64,000 nt of DNA from Notolepis coatsorum (lineage: Eukaryota > Chordata > Actinopteri > Aulopiformes > Paralepididae): NCBI GenBank assembly GCA_963971535.1, contig OZ020586.1:76794703-76858702 (forward strand), written 5' to 3'. The position numbers were made by a program, and so were the translations under genes. The notes under the pieces were generated by a model that was given only the letters and a program-made list of their open reading frames with translations, had not been told where the DNA came from and ran no database searches. Below, piece after piece: positions 21,446 through 33,197 of the stretch (positions within the stretch are counted from its first letter, which is position 1; each line of letters opens with the position of its first letter).

Positions 21446-23531
21446 AAATTCAATTTTTTTAATTTGATTTCTTTTTACAGATTTTTTTACCTGAAACACT
21501 GGAGAATAACTGCTTCATTTTACTTAGTTTCTTCGGTAGTAATGATATACTGTTGTATTACATTACATCATATATTTATGAATGATGTTGACAGATGGAT
21601 GGCTGTATTACTGAGAATGTAATGAAAGCATAACTCGAAGTGCTTTACAATGAAATAACTGCATATCTTTTTTCAGTATGGGAGAAAAAGTCTAATAATG
21701 CTTTTTACAAAATTATGCACATCATTCCTGATGAGACTGCTCAATTTGAGGTATTACCAGTGACTGTGGTGCAAAAACTCTGGAGTTTGGGAAGGACAGA
21801 CGGATGATAGTCGCAGCAAAAAATAGACATGTTGGCTAAACCAATTGAATTTGAAGAGTTGTTTCTGCCTCTATTGCATTATATTGCAAGGGAGTTTAAT
21901 GGCATTATCGCATTCTGCAAAAACAAGTAGCCTATCAGAGGATATGGATGAGGTCAAGCTATGATTCCAAACATTCCAATGTTATAGTCCCGTGAAATAC
22001 CGTCCTTGCCGAACTCAATGCCATAGATTCATCATTCAGCCCATTTTACCAGAGGCAATGATGTTTAGATCAAGGTGAAAATCATTGGAATGTGGGCACG
22101 GCCTGTACAGCAATACTCTAGTTTTAAATGCAAATGTGTAATTCACACCTGCCCTCATGTTAACTAAATGTAGCCCCAATAGCTTCATCATTCAACACAT
22201 TTGATCTGAGACAATGAAGTTTAGATGGGGTGAAAATCACTGGAATGTGGGCCAAACCATAGTAACACACAGATTTTGGTTCAACTGATATCAGGCTAAG
22301 GTTCACTCAAACTAGATTTTTATCTCAAATGTGATATCCCCAATGCATATAATTTAACATTGAAACATTTTCTTCTTTGAATTTGAAATATTGTGTAACG
22401 TTACCGTTATCTAATTAGTAACTGGCAACTGCAGATGTCTGCCCCATGTCTATACCCCACAATGCAAAGTGTCTAACGCTATAGCTTAATTGTAGATTCT
22501 AAACATAATGAGGTAACGCAGCTACCAAATGTTATCTTTAATCAACCTGTGTAATGTTAATCCACAACAGCGACTTTTGGTATATGACATATCAATAGAA
22601 ATACATTTACAAAAATACAAATGAAATACATTTCAAATTAATTCCACAATTCTTTGCGATAGACTTATATCAATACACAAACAAATTTAAATTGATGACA
22701 TTAGATCGGGTGTAGCTAATCTAAATAGTGTGCATCATTTTCAAAACTATATACTGTATTTTGAGAGTAAATCAAGCATAATAAACATTCATGTTCTAAT
22801 GAAGCCTGAGAAACCAAGTTTGCACTTCACCGCATAGGTCCTTGTGAATCGCTAATGTCTATTTTGTAGTTGTAAACAGTGATCCCCTCATTAAAGTGGC
22901 CAATATCTGAAGAGGGCAGTGATGGATGAAGTGTGATTGTTATTATATGTACTTAATAAGTATATAGGGTATACAATGGAAGGAATTTGTATTTCTTTAG
23001 TCTAAGATAGTGATCCATAATCAGAAAATGTCCATATTATTTCAGCTGCTTCTGTTCTAAATACACAGATCGCTATAGTCTTGGACCGTTATTCATATTC
23101 CAATGGTCCCCCTTTATCACTTCCATTGTCCTGTTTAAAGATAGAAAATAAAATTTAAATAAACAAATGAACATGACTGAGACCCAGTCTGGTACACATT
23201 AATAAACACATGAACAACATACTTCATGCATTTTCCTCTGGAGGAAAATGAATACAGTATATTTCTTACTGCTAATCTGCGATTTTATGCAATATAGTGT
23301 TGCTATAGAAACATGTTTAAGAAATCCAAAATCTCCCATGCTAACAAACTATTGTATGCAGCTCTACAGACTAGTGATTATAAGGAGCAACAGGGAGGCA
23401 GGCCATGACATGTTTTCAGGATTCATTCATTCATTCAAGTTGAATTTCACACATTCAAAAAAGGTTTGGTTTGAGCAAGTCTATATAGGAAAACAATTTA
23501 CACGACAATAAAACTATAATATATTAAACCC
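21446..23531. other. Head-to-head type spacer upstream of A4
   Basis: Standard spacer DNA. Shortly before A4 a GAGGAAAATGAATAC at about 23240 replaces the GAGGGACTGAATAC of the other copies. AATCCACA occurs near 22560. No supported gene. Confidence 0.6.
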
Positions 23532-23806
23532 AAGAGTATGGTAAGAGAGAGCTAAAAGTACAATCACCATCCATTGGTCCAGATAGGTTTGTTGGAAGTG
23601 GGCTGTTATGACGGCCATTGACCCCACCTCATCCAGATGAAAAGGCCCTCATCAACCTGGAATGCACACCTTGTAATGTTCTATTTTTCTGGCAGGACTT
23701 ATATCCAGAAGTCTGGGACTCCATCACTCCAGGTCCACAGCTCCACTGAGTGAGGTTCTGATACCACTGTGTGTGACTTGACTCTACAACCAACAAGAAG
23801 CAGAAC

Positions 23807-24931
23807 ATGGCTGAGAACTTTGGAGCTCCCCTGCCTCTCCATGTGACACCCAACAGCACACTGAAAAGGATGTTTGAGAATTGTAACACCCACCTGGCAA
23901 TGATTGCCTTTGTCCTCCAAGACTCTCCAGGCAATATGCTCACCTTCTGTGAGGTAAGAACAAGCAAGCAACATATTAAGTTTCATTTGACTTTAAAAAT
24001 GTTGTGATGTGAAAGCAAAATGTCCTTCTAATGTCTGATGATGCCTAATTTTCAATGTAACTTCTTTGCAGTTGCTGGGAAATTTGGAAGCATTGATCTC
24101 AGGAAACAGAAAAGGCCTTGATGCCAAAATTAGAGTCTGCTTGTCGACCAACAAATGTTTTGTCAAGGTAAATGGAAAAAATCTTTATATCTCATTGATC
24201 ATGATCACTAATTTAGTTGAACCAACATAGTTTTGGGTTAAAGATGAATTCTAACTTGTGTGTTCAATTGTTTCCAGATTCCATCAAATCCAGAAAAACC
24301 AAACAGTAAGAAAAACTACTGGAAGCTTGACCACAGTCAAATTACAGGGAAGATGGTGCGTCGTCACTTCAAGGGAATTCTGGACTGGTTCCCTGAGTTG
24401 GTCTCCAAAGTTATGGAGGCAGTCAGACCATCAGAGCACTACACTACTCTCCACTCCCCTGAACCTGCAGCCTACAGAGATGTTCAGATTAAATGTGAGG
24501 TGAAGTTCAGCAGTCCTTTCTCCATCGAATCCCTCCTGAAGAAAGACAGTCCCTCTGGCCTGGGCTCCAAACCCTCTCCTCTATTGGGCATTTCCAGCCT
24601 GCCAGTCAGAGTAGAACAGCAGCCTTGGTGCTCAGAGAAAGGAGTTGGAACAAAGAGGAAGTTCAGCTGGGACGCTCCACCAGTGGAGATGCACATTCTT
24701 CAACCGGCAGGTAGAAGTTATGCCATCTACCCAGCAGGGGGCAGTGTGGACCATGGACTCAGTGGTTCTGGAAACAGGCCAGTCAAGAGGATTCGTATGT
24801 GTGCTGAGCCCTCAACCCTGATCTACACAAGACCCAGTGTTGCTCCTTATTTTGCCAGCCGTCAGAACGGTTATGTCAATTATCCTCTACCAACATATCC
24901 CTGTGATGTTAAACGTTATTGTAAAATGTAA
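23807..24931 (+). CDS. FoxH1-like forkhead protein, type A copy 4
   Basis: Exons 23807-23953, 24072-24167 and 24278-24931; 298 aa. I use this copy as the reference type A protein. Order: N-terminal 26 residues without a known motif, forkhead-like core at 27-105, a 24-residue insert specific to type A (KVMEAV...AAYR, about 125-148), FSIESLL at 162-168, a Pro/Ser-rich middle, KRKFSW, then PVKRIRM and a Tyr-rich tail ending YCKM. The normal 3' UTR follows with AATAAA at 25020. It pairs tail to tail with B1, the stop codons 1.5 kb apart. FoxH1 proteins are usually longer, with a C-terminal Smad-interaction region; I do not see a clear Smad motif here. Confidence 0.78.
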
Positions 24932-26304
24932 ATGTAAATGTAAAATGTTTTTTTTTGTACATGCCACTTCTGCACTTATTTGTACATTATATTTGCTTAC
25001 TTATCTTGGCACCTTTTTCAATAAAACACAAAAACAAACATTGTTACTTACTGCTATCATTTATTTGTATGCATACAGATCTGAGATGAAGAATTTATAA
25101 CTGAACATAATCAGAATCAGAAAGATCTTTATTGCCAAGTAAGTTTGCACACATACAATGAATTTGTATTGGTTGTTGCAACATTAACAGACAATTAAAG
25201 TAGAATCATCAGTCATATATAAACTAAATTAGAATAAAAGTACACTAGAATATGGGCTGTACAATTGTGCAGTATTGTGCAAAAAGTATGAATAATCACG
25301 AAAAACTAACTATTAAAATAGTTTTACAGAATTACTTAATTGATTTAATAACATATTGTAAAATATTATTATCCTGTATAAGTATAATACATGTGTATCA
25401 GGCTCAGTAATGTACCTTCCATACACCATTGACCTCTCACCTCAAGATATATGAATGAAAACAGGCTCAATTGAACCACTCCACAGCTGATTTATGGTAG
25501 TGTGTTGCCGTTTTGGGCCAATACCATGCTGTTTTAGGCATGCGGTACAAATGTGTTGTCACAAATATATATTAGCCTATTCCATGGATTAGGTGTGGCT
25601 TTAAAGTTGAGACTTTTTTGGAATCCGGTGATGAAGCTTCCCACTTGGCAGGCCAAAAACATCTGATTGGTTATTGATGCATGGAGCTGTTGTTTTGGTC
25701 AATCAGATTTGAATCTGATAATAAATGAGTTATGGCTATATGCCTTAATCTGGTAAATGTAATGTTGCTTTGTGGTGGAATTTCCCTTTACAAATGGAAT
25801 TACAGATACAGAATGTTCTCAATGTAAGATTGTGAACCACTAAAATTAACATTAAATTAACAAATAGTAGTGTAACAGTAGGTGTAACAGGCTGTTGGGA
25901 TTTGTTGCGTGTGTCTTCATTAGTGGAATTAATTTATTAACAATTGACAGAAAGGAATACATAAATATATCAATAATTTAAATGTCATTATAGAATTGAA
26001 ATGTTTCGTTTTCTCATGTATAAATATTGAATCTCAATCACAAGGTAACATTGAAATTTTTTATACCACATATGATGTTGGTGGCCGACAGCAGGGTTCA
26101 TCCCCGGAACATTTAGGGCCAGAAGACCAAATTCCACAACATAATCTAGTATTATTAATCAGAGTATTATTATATATTATATTTGGTCTACATTGATGCA
26201 GTTTACCTATATTGAGAGTGAACAACTAGTTAACTATTAACAAGGTATAATACAATACAAATACAAAATAATATATGATAGCAAAACATAGTTTGGTTTA
26301 ATAT
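24932..26304. other. Convergent intergenic DNA A4-B1
   Basis: Holds the A4 3' UTR, the LINE tail from about 25110, and AT-rich DNA to the B1 poly(A) signal. It carries the GCCGTTTT haplotype near 25507 and a one-base A deletion near 26000 relative to the other units. No gene. Confidence 0.6.
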
Positions 26305-26310
26305 TTTATT
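26305..26310 (-). terminator. Poly(A) signal of B1 (type B gene)
   Basis: TTTATT on + (AATAAA on -), 122-127 bases past the stop. Equivalents are at 33071-33076, 39841-39846, 46588-46593, 53357-53362 and 56450-56455. Confidence 0.7.
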
Positions 26311-26431
26311 GAAAAAAATATCTTCACAAGAAGGCAAGTATATATATAACATATTTACAGATTATGACATAACACAGGGACATTTGAGACAGAATAATCG
26401 TCCTGGGTTGGAAAGGAGCAATTCTGGGTCT

Positions 26432-27373
26432 TCAGATCACATAGATCAGGAATGAGGGATTAGCACACATACGAATCCTCTTGACTGGCCTGTTTCCAGA
26501 ACCACTGAGTACATGGTCCACACTGCCCCCTGCTGGGTAGAACTGGTCACTTCTACCTGCAGGTTGAAGAATGTGAATCTCCACAGGTGGAGCATCCCAG
26601 CTGAACTTTCTCTTTGTTCCAACTCCTTTCTCTGAGCACCATGGCTGCTGTTCTACTCTGACTGGCAGGCTGGAAATACCCAGAGGAGATGGTTTGGAAC
26701 CCAGGCCAGAGGGACTGTCTTTCTTCAGGAGCGATTCGATGGAGAAAGGACTGCTGAACTTCACCTCACATTTAATCTGAACATCCAAAATGGAGACCAA
26801 CTCGGGGAACCAGTCCATAACTCCCTTGAAGTGACGGCGCACCACCTTCTCTGTGATTTGACTGTGGTCAAGCTTCCAGTAGTTTTTAATATTGTTTGGT
26901 TTACCTGGATTTGATGGAATCTGGAAAGAATTTAACACGTTATAATTCAACTAGGCCTCAGAGACAATGTTGGTTCAACTAAACTGTAGTTATCACGATC
27001 AATGAGATATAAATATGTTTTTAAATTTACCTTGACAAAACATTTGTTGGTTGACAAGCAGACTCTAATGTTGGTCTCAATGCTTCTTCCTTTTCCTGAC
27101 ATCAATGCTGCCAATTGTTCCATTATCTGTAGAAAAGAGAGAATTAGGTATTTGGACATTATGAGGACAGTATGCTATCATATCACAACATGTTTAATAG
27201 TTTAAAGGTTTATAGCTGGTTCTTACCTCAAAGAAGGTGAGCATATTGTCTGGACAGTCTTGGAGGACAAAGGCAATCATTGCCAGGTAGGTGCTACAAT
27301 TCTCAAACATCATTTTCCGGGTGCTGTTGGATGTCACATGGAGAGGCAGGGGAGCTCCAAAGTTCTCAGCCAT
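26432..27373 (-). CDS. FoxH1-like forkhead protein, type B copy 1
   Basis: Reverse-strand exons 27373-27227, 27126-27031 and 26920-26432; 243 aa. Splice sites are GTAAGA/CTACAG and GTAAAT/TTTCCAG. Compared with type A: TYLAMIAFVLQ, closer to canonical FoxH1 than the A form; exon 2 reads SIETNIRVCLSTNKCFVK, again with Val-Cys for His-Asn in the recognition helix; 22 residues fewer after ELVS; and a C-terminus ending NPSFLIYVI, 32 residues shorter. FSIESLL is kept at 140-146. This copy has KVVRRH where B2-B6 have KMVRRH, and a 4-bp shorter intron 1. The TATA-like ATATAA at 27472-27477 is about 100 bp before the ATG. Confidence 0.78.
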
Positions 27374-27471
27374 GTTCTGCTTCTTGTTGGTTGTAGAGTC
27401 AAGTCACACAGTGCATCAGAACCTCACTCAGTGGAGCTGTGGACCTGGACTGATGGAGTCCCAGACCTCTG

Positions 27472-27580
27472 ATATAAGTCCTGCCAGAACAATAGAACAT
27501 TACAAGGTGTGCATTCCAGGTTGATGAGGGCCTTTTCATCTGGATGAGGTGGGTGGGGTCAATGGCTGTGATAACAGCCC
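27472..27580 (-). promoter_or_regulatory. Putative promoter of B1 shared with type A genes
   Basis: The inverted counterpart of the A promoter: TATA-like element, CACACCT/GGAATG block at about 27505-27520, then the TCATCCAGATGAAAAGG and ATTGACCCCACC blocks. Homology to the A upstream region fades about 200 bp before the ATG, marking the edge of the original duplication. Confidence 0.45.
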
Positions 27581-27629
27581 ACTCCTAATCTTTGCTAATA
27601 TACTTAGTTTAATATAGTGGGAAAATACA

Positions 27630-27840
27630 GGCTCCTAAACATGCTTGTTCAAATCAAACACATCCCTGAATGCTTACACTGTAAAAAATAAATGTTTTTT
27701 TCACGGGAAATTAACTGTATTATTTTACAGATTACTTTTGTTTTTCTACTTAAATGTAAATGCCATAAAAATACAGTAAATTACCTTTTATCAAAAGGCT
27801 CCTAAACATGCTTGTTCAAATCAAACACATCCCTGAATGC
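27630..27840. repeat. 44-bp direct repeat flanking an inverted MITE arm
   Basis: A 44-bp sequence beginning GGCTCCTAAACATGC occurs at 27630-27673 and 27797-27840. Between the copies lies a CACTGTAAAAA-starting segment whose last ~85 bp (about 27714-27797) is the reverse complement of about 28120-28205. The same arrangement is upstream of B2-B6 (about 34400, 41170, 47917 and 54686 for B2-B5, and 57779 for B6). Confidence 0.8.
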
Positions 27841-27995
27841 CTACAGTTATTATTTTTTTCATATATTGCTTCAAAATCAATAAGTTGGAAGTTGTATTTG
27901 TTGAGACACAGTTTACAAACATCTTCCTTTCGTATATACTGTATATATTATGATGCACAATCCATTCCTCGGATTGTAATGATTGCAATCCTATA

Positions 27996-28211
27996 CACTG
28001 TGAAAAAGAAGTCTGTACAAAAAAACTGTAAATGTCTGGCAGCAACGGTTGTCAAATACTTACTGTTAAATTACAGTAAAATCTAATACATTTACAGATT
28101 ACAATATTTTGATAATGGTTAATATTTTGATAAAAGGTAATTTACTGTATTTGTATGGTATTTACATACTTAAAGTAGAAAAACAAAAGTAATCTCTAAA
28201 ATAATACAGTG
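27996..28211. mobile_element. CACTG...CAGTG MITE-like element upstream of B1
   Basis: 216 bp with CACTGTG and ATACAGTG ends and an inner GGCAGCAACGGTTGTCAAATAC block, similar to MITEs that I know as very common in fish. Full copies are at 34766-34981, 41536-41751, 48283-48498 and 58145-58360. Truncated copies are at 55052-55260, 11760-11886 and 21319-21445. All truncations coincide with array rearrangement junctions. Confidence 0.65.
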
Positions 28212-30430
28212 AAATTCAATTTTTTTTATTTGATTTCTTTTTACAGATTTTTTTACCTGAAACACTGGAGAATAACTGCTTCATTTTACTTAGTTTCTTC
28301 GGTAGTAATGATATACTGTTGTATTACATTACATCATATATTTATGAATGATGTTGACAGATGGATGGCTGTATTACTGAGAATGTAATGAAAGCATAAC
28401 TCGAAGTGCTTTACAATGAAATAACTGCATATCTTTTTTCAGTATGGGAGAAAAAGTCTAATAATGCTTTTTACAAAATTATGCACATCATTCCTGATGA
28501 GACTGCTCAATTTGAGGTATTACCAGTGACTGTGGTGCAAAAACTCTGGAGTTTGGGAAGGACAGACGGATGATAGTCGCAGCAAAAAATAGACATGTTG
28601 GCTAAACCAATTGAATTTGAAGAGTTGTTTCTGCCTCTATTGCATTATATTGCAAGGGAGTTTAATGGCATTATCGCATTCTGCAAAAACAAGTAGCCTA
28701 TCAGAGGATATGGATGAGGTCAAGCTATGATTCCAAACATTCCAATGTTATAGTCCCGTGAAATACCGTCCTTGCCGAACTCAACGCCATAGATTCATCA
28801 TTCAGCCCATTTTACCAGAGGCAATGACGTTTAGATCAAGGTGAAAATCATTGGAATGTGGGCACGGCCTGTACAGCAATACTCTAGTTTTAAATGCAAA
28901 TGTAGATTCACACCTGCCCTCATGTTAACTAAATGTAGCCCCAATAGCTTCATCATTCAACACATTTTATCTGAGACAATGAAGTTTAGATGGGGTGAAA
29001 ATCACTGGAATGTGGGCCAAACCATAGTAACACACAAATTTTGGTTCAACTGATATCAGGCTAAGGTTCACTCAAACTAGATTTTTATCTCAAATGTGAT
29101 ATCCCCAATGCATATAATTTAACATTGAAACATTTTCTTCTTTGAATTTGAAATATTGTGTAACGTTACCGTTATCTAATTAGTAACTGGCAACTGCAGA
29201 TGTCTGCCCCATGTCTATACCCCACAATGCAAAGTGTCTAACGCTATAGCTTAATTGTAGATTCTAAACATAATGAGGTAACGCAGCTACCAAATGTTAT
29301 CTTTAATCAAAGTGTGTAATGTTAATCCAGAACAGCGACTTTTGGTATATGACATATCAATAGAAATACATTTACAAAAATACAAATGAAATACATTTCA
29401 AATTAATTCCACAATTCTTTGCGATAGACTTATATCAATACACAAACAAATTTAAATTGATGACATTAGATCGGGTGTAGCTAATCTAAATAGTGTGCAT
29501 CATTTTCAAAACTATATACTGTATTTTGAGAGTAAATCAAGCATAATAAACATTCATGTTCTAATGAAGCCTGAGAAACCAAGTTTGCACTTCACCGCAT
29601 AGGTCCTTGTGAATCGCTAATGTCTATTTTGTAGTTGTAAACAGTGATCCCCTCATTAAAGTGGCCAATATCTGAAGAGGGCAGTGATGGATGAAGTGTG
29701 ATTGTTATTATATGTACTTAATAAGTATATAGGGTATACAATGGAAGGAATTTGTATTTCTTTAGTCTAAGATAGTGATCCATAATCAGAAAATGTCCAT
29801 ATTATTTCAGCTGCTTCTGTTCTAAATACACAGATCGCTATAGTCTTGGACCGTTATTCATATTCCAATGGTCCCCCTTTATCACTTCCATTGTCCTGTT
29901 TAAAGATAGAAAATAAAATTTAAATAAACAAATGAACATGACTGAGACCCAGTCTGGTACACATTAATAAACACATGAACAACATACTTCATGCATTTTC
30001 CTCTGGAGGGACTGAATACAGTATATTTCTTACTGCTAATCTGCGATTTTATGCAATATAGTGTTGCTATAGAAACATGTTTAAGAAATCCAAAATCTCC
30101 CATGCTAACAAACTATTGTATGCAGCTCTACAGACTAGTGATTATAAGGAGCAACAGGGAGGCAGGCCATGACATGTTTTCAGGATTCATTCATTCATTC
30201 AAGTTGAATTTCACACATTCAAAAAAGGTTTGGTTTGAGCAAGTCTATATAGGAAAACAATTTACACGACAATAAAACTATAATATATTAAACCCAAGAG
30301 TATGGTAAGAGAGAGCTAAAAGTACAATCACCATCCATTGGTCCAGATAGGTTTGTTGGAAGTGGGCTGTTATGACGGCCATTGACCCCACCTCATCCAG
30401 ATGAAAAGGCCCTCATCAACCTGGAATGCA
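28212..30430. other. Head-to-head spacer B1-A5
   Basis: AT-rich spacer between divergent B1 and A5. It contains a diverged direct repeat of about 155 bp (28799 and about 28953, each with a GGTGAAAATCA.TGGAATGTGGG core). The octamer seen as AATCCACA elsewhere is AATCCAGA here (about 29325). I see no gene; a 92-codon frame just upstream, at 27808-28086, lies over the MITE. Confidence 0.6.
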
Positions 30431-30570
30431 CACCTTGTAATGTTCTATTGTTCTGGCAGGACTTATATCCAGAAGTCTGGGACTCCATCACTCCAGGTCC
30501 ACAGCTCCACTGAGTGAGGTTCTGATACCACTGTGTGTGACTTGACTCTACAACCAACAAGAAGCAGAAC

Positions 30571-31695
30571 ATGGCTGAGAACTTTGGAGCTCCCCTGCCT
30601 CTCCATGTGACACCCAACAGCACACTGAAAAGGATGTTTGAGAATTGTAACACCCACCTGGCAATGATTGCCTTTGTCCTCCAAGACTCTCCAGGCAATA
30701 TGCTCACCTTCTGTGAGGTAAGAACAAGCAAGCAACATATTAAGTTTCATTTGACTTTAAAAATGTTGTGATGTGAAAGCAAAATGTCCTTCTAATGTCT
30801 GATGATGCCTAATTTTCAATGTAACTTCTTTGCAGTTGCTGGGAAATTTGGAAGCATTGATCTCAGGAAACAGAAAAGGCCTTGATGCCAAAATTAGAGT
30901 CTGCTTGTCGACCAACAAATGTTTTGTCAAGGTAAATGGAAAAAATCTTTATATCTCATTGATCATGATCACTAATTTAGTTGAACCAACATAGTTTTGG
31001 GTTAAAGATGAATTCTAACTTGTGTGTTCAATTGTTTCCAGATTCCATCAAATCCAGAAAAACCAAACAGTAAGAAAAACTACTGGAAGCTTGACCACAG
31101 TCAAATTACAGGGAAGATGGTGCGTCGTCACTTCAAGGGAATTCTGGACTGGTTCCCTGAGTTGGTCTCCAAAGTTATGGAGGCAGTCAGACCATCAGAG
31201 CACTACACTACTCTCCACTCCCCTGAACCTGCAGCCTACAGAGATGTTCAGATTAAATGTGAGGTGAAGTTCAGCAGTCCTTTCTCCATCGAATCCCTCC
31301 TGAAGAAAGACAGTCCCTCTGGCCTGGGCTCCAAACCCTCTCCTCTATTGGGCATTTCCAGCCTGCCAGTCAGAGTAGAACAGCAGCCTTGGTGCTCAGA
31401 GAAAGGAGTTGGAACAAAGAGGAAGTTCAGCTGGGACGCTCCACCAGTGGAGATGCACATTCTTCAACCGGCAGGTAGAAGTTATGCCATCTACCCAGCA
31501 GGGGGCAGTGTGGACCATGGACTCAGTGGTTCTGGAAACAGGCCAGTCAAGAGGATTCGTATGTGTGCTGAGCCCTCAACCCTGATCTACACAAGACCCA
31601 GTGTTGCTCCTTATTTTGCCAGCCGTCAGAACGGTTATGTCAATTATCCTCTACCAACATATCCCTGTGATGTTAAACGTTATTGTAAAATGTAA
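30571..31695 (+). CDS. FoxH1-like forkhead protein, type A copy 5
   Basis: Exons 30571-30717, 30836-30931 and 31042-31695; 298 aa, with the same protein sequence as A4 by my reading. Promoter block and AATAAA (31784) are present. It converges with B2. Confidence 0.78.
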
Positions 31696-33070
31696 ATGTA
31701 AATGTAAAATGTTTTTTTTTGTACATGCCACTTCTGCACTTATTTGTACATTATATTTGCTTACTTATCTTGGCACCTTTTTCAATAAAACACAAAAACA
31801 AACATTGTTACTTACTGCTATCATTTATTTGTATGCATACAGATCTGAGATGAAGAATTTATAACTGAACATAATCAGAATCAGAAAGATCTTTATTGCC
31901 AAGTAAGTTTGCACACATACAATTAATTTGTATTGGTTGTTGCAACATTAACAGACAATTAAAGTAGAATCATCAGTCATATATAAACTAAATTAGAATA
32001 AAAGTACACTAGAATATGGGCTGTACAATTGTGCAGTATTGTGCAAAAAGTATGAATAATCACGAAAAACTAACTATTAAAATAGTTTTACAGAATTACT
32101 TAATTGATTTAATAACATATTGTAAAATATTATTATCCTGTATAAGTATAATACATGTGTATCAGGCTCAGTAATGTACCTTCCATACACCATTGACCTC
32201 TCACCTCAAGATATATGAATGAAAACAGGCTCAATTGAACCACTCCACAGCTGATTTATGGTAGTGTGTTGCCATTTTGGGCCAATACCATGCTGTTTTA
32301 GGCATGCGGTACAAATGTGTTGTCACAAATATATATTAGCCTATTCCATGGATTAGGTGTGGCTTTAAAGTTGAGACTTTTTTGGAATCCGGTGATGAAG
32401 CTTCCCACTTGGCAGGCCAAAAACATCTGATTGGTTATTGATGCATGCAGCTGTTGTTTTGGTCAATCAGATTTGAATCTGATAATAAATGAGTTATGGC
32501 TATTATGCCTTAATCTGGTAAATGTAATGTTGCTTTGTGGTGGAATTTCCCTTTACAAATGGAATTACAGACACAGAATGTTCTCAATGTAAGATTGTGA
32601 ACCACTAAAATTAACATTAAATTAACAAATAGTAGTGTTACAGTAGGTGTAACAGGCTGTTGGGATTTGTTGCGTGTGTCTTCATTAGTGGAATTAATTT
32701 ATTAACAATTGACAGAAAGGAATACATAAATATATCAATAATTTAAATGTCATTATAGAATTGAAAATGTTTCGTTTTCTCATGTATAAATATTGAATCT
32801 CAATCACAAGGTAACATTGAAATTTTGTATACCACATATGATGTTGGTGGCCGACAGCAGGGTTCATCCCCGGAACATTTAGGGCCAGAAGACCAAATTC
32901 CACAACATAATCTAGTATTATTAATCAGAGTATTATTATATATTATATTTGGTCTACATTGATGCAGTTTACCTATATTGAGAGTGAACAACTAGTTAAC
33001 TATTAACAAGGTATAATACAATACAAATACAAAATAATATATGATAGCAAAACATAGTTTGGTTTAATAT
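31696..33070. other. Convergent intergenic DNA A5-B2
   Basis: 3' UTRs, the LINE tail and AT-rich DNA. It carries the alternative haplotype: GCCATTTT, GCATGCAGCTG, GGCTATTATGCC, AGACACAG and TAGTGTTACAG. These variants are shared with the A6-B3 unit and the last unit of the window. No gene. Confidence 0.6.
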
Positions 33071-33197
33071 TTTATTGAAACAAATATCTTCACAAGAAGG
33101 CAAGTATATATATAACATATTTACAGATTATGACATAACACAGGGACATTTGAGACAGAATAATCGTCCTGGGTTGGAAAGGAGCAATTCTGGGTCT

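Noticed and set aside
27808..28086. 92-codon frame upstream of each B gene
   Set aside because: Lies over the MITE and its flanks; composition and position indicate chance.
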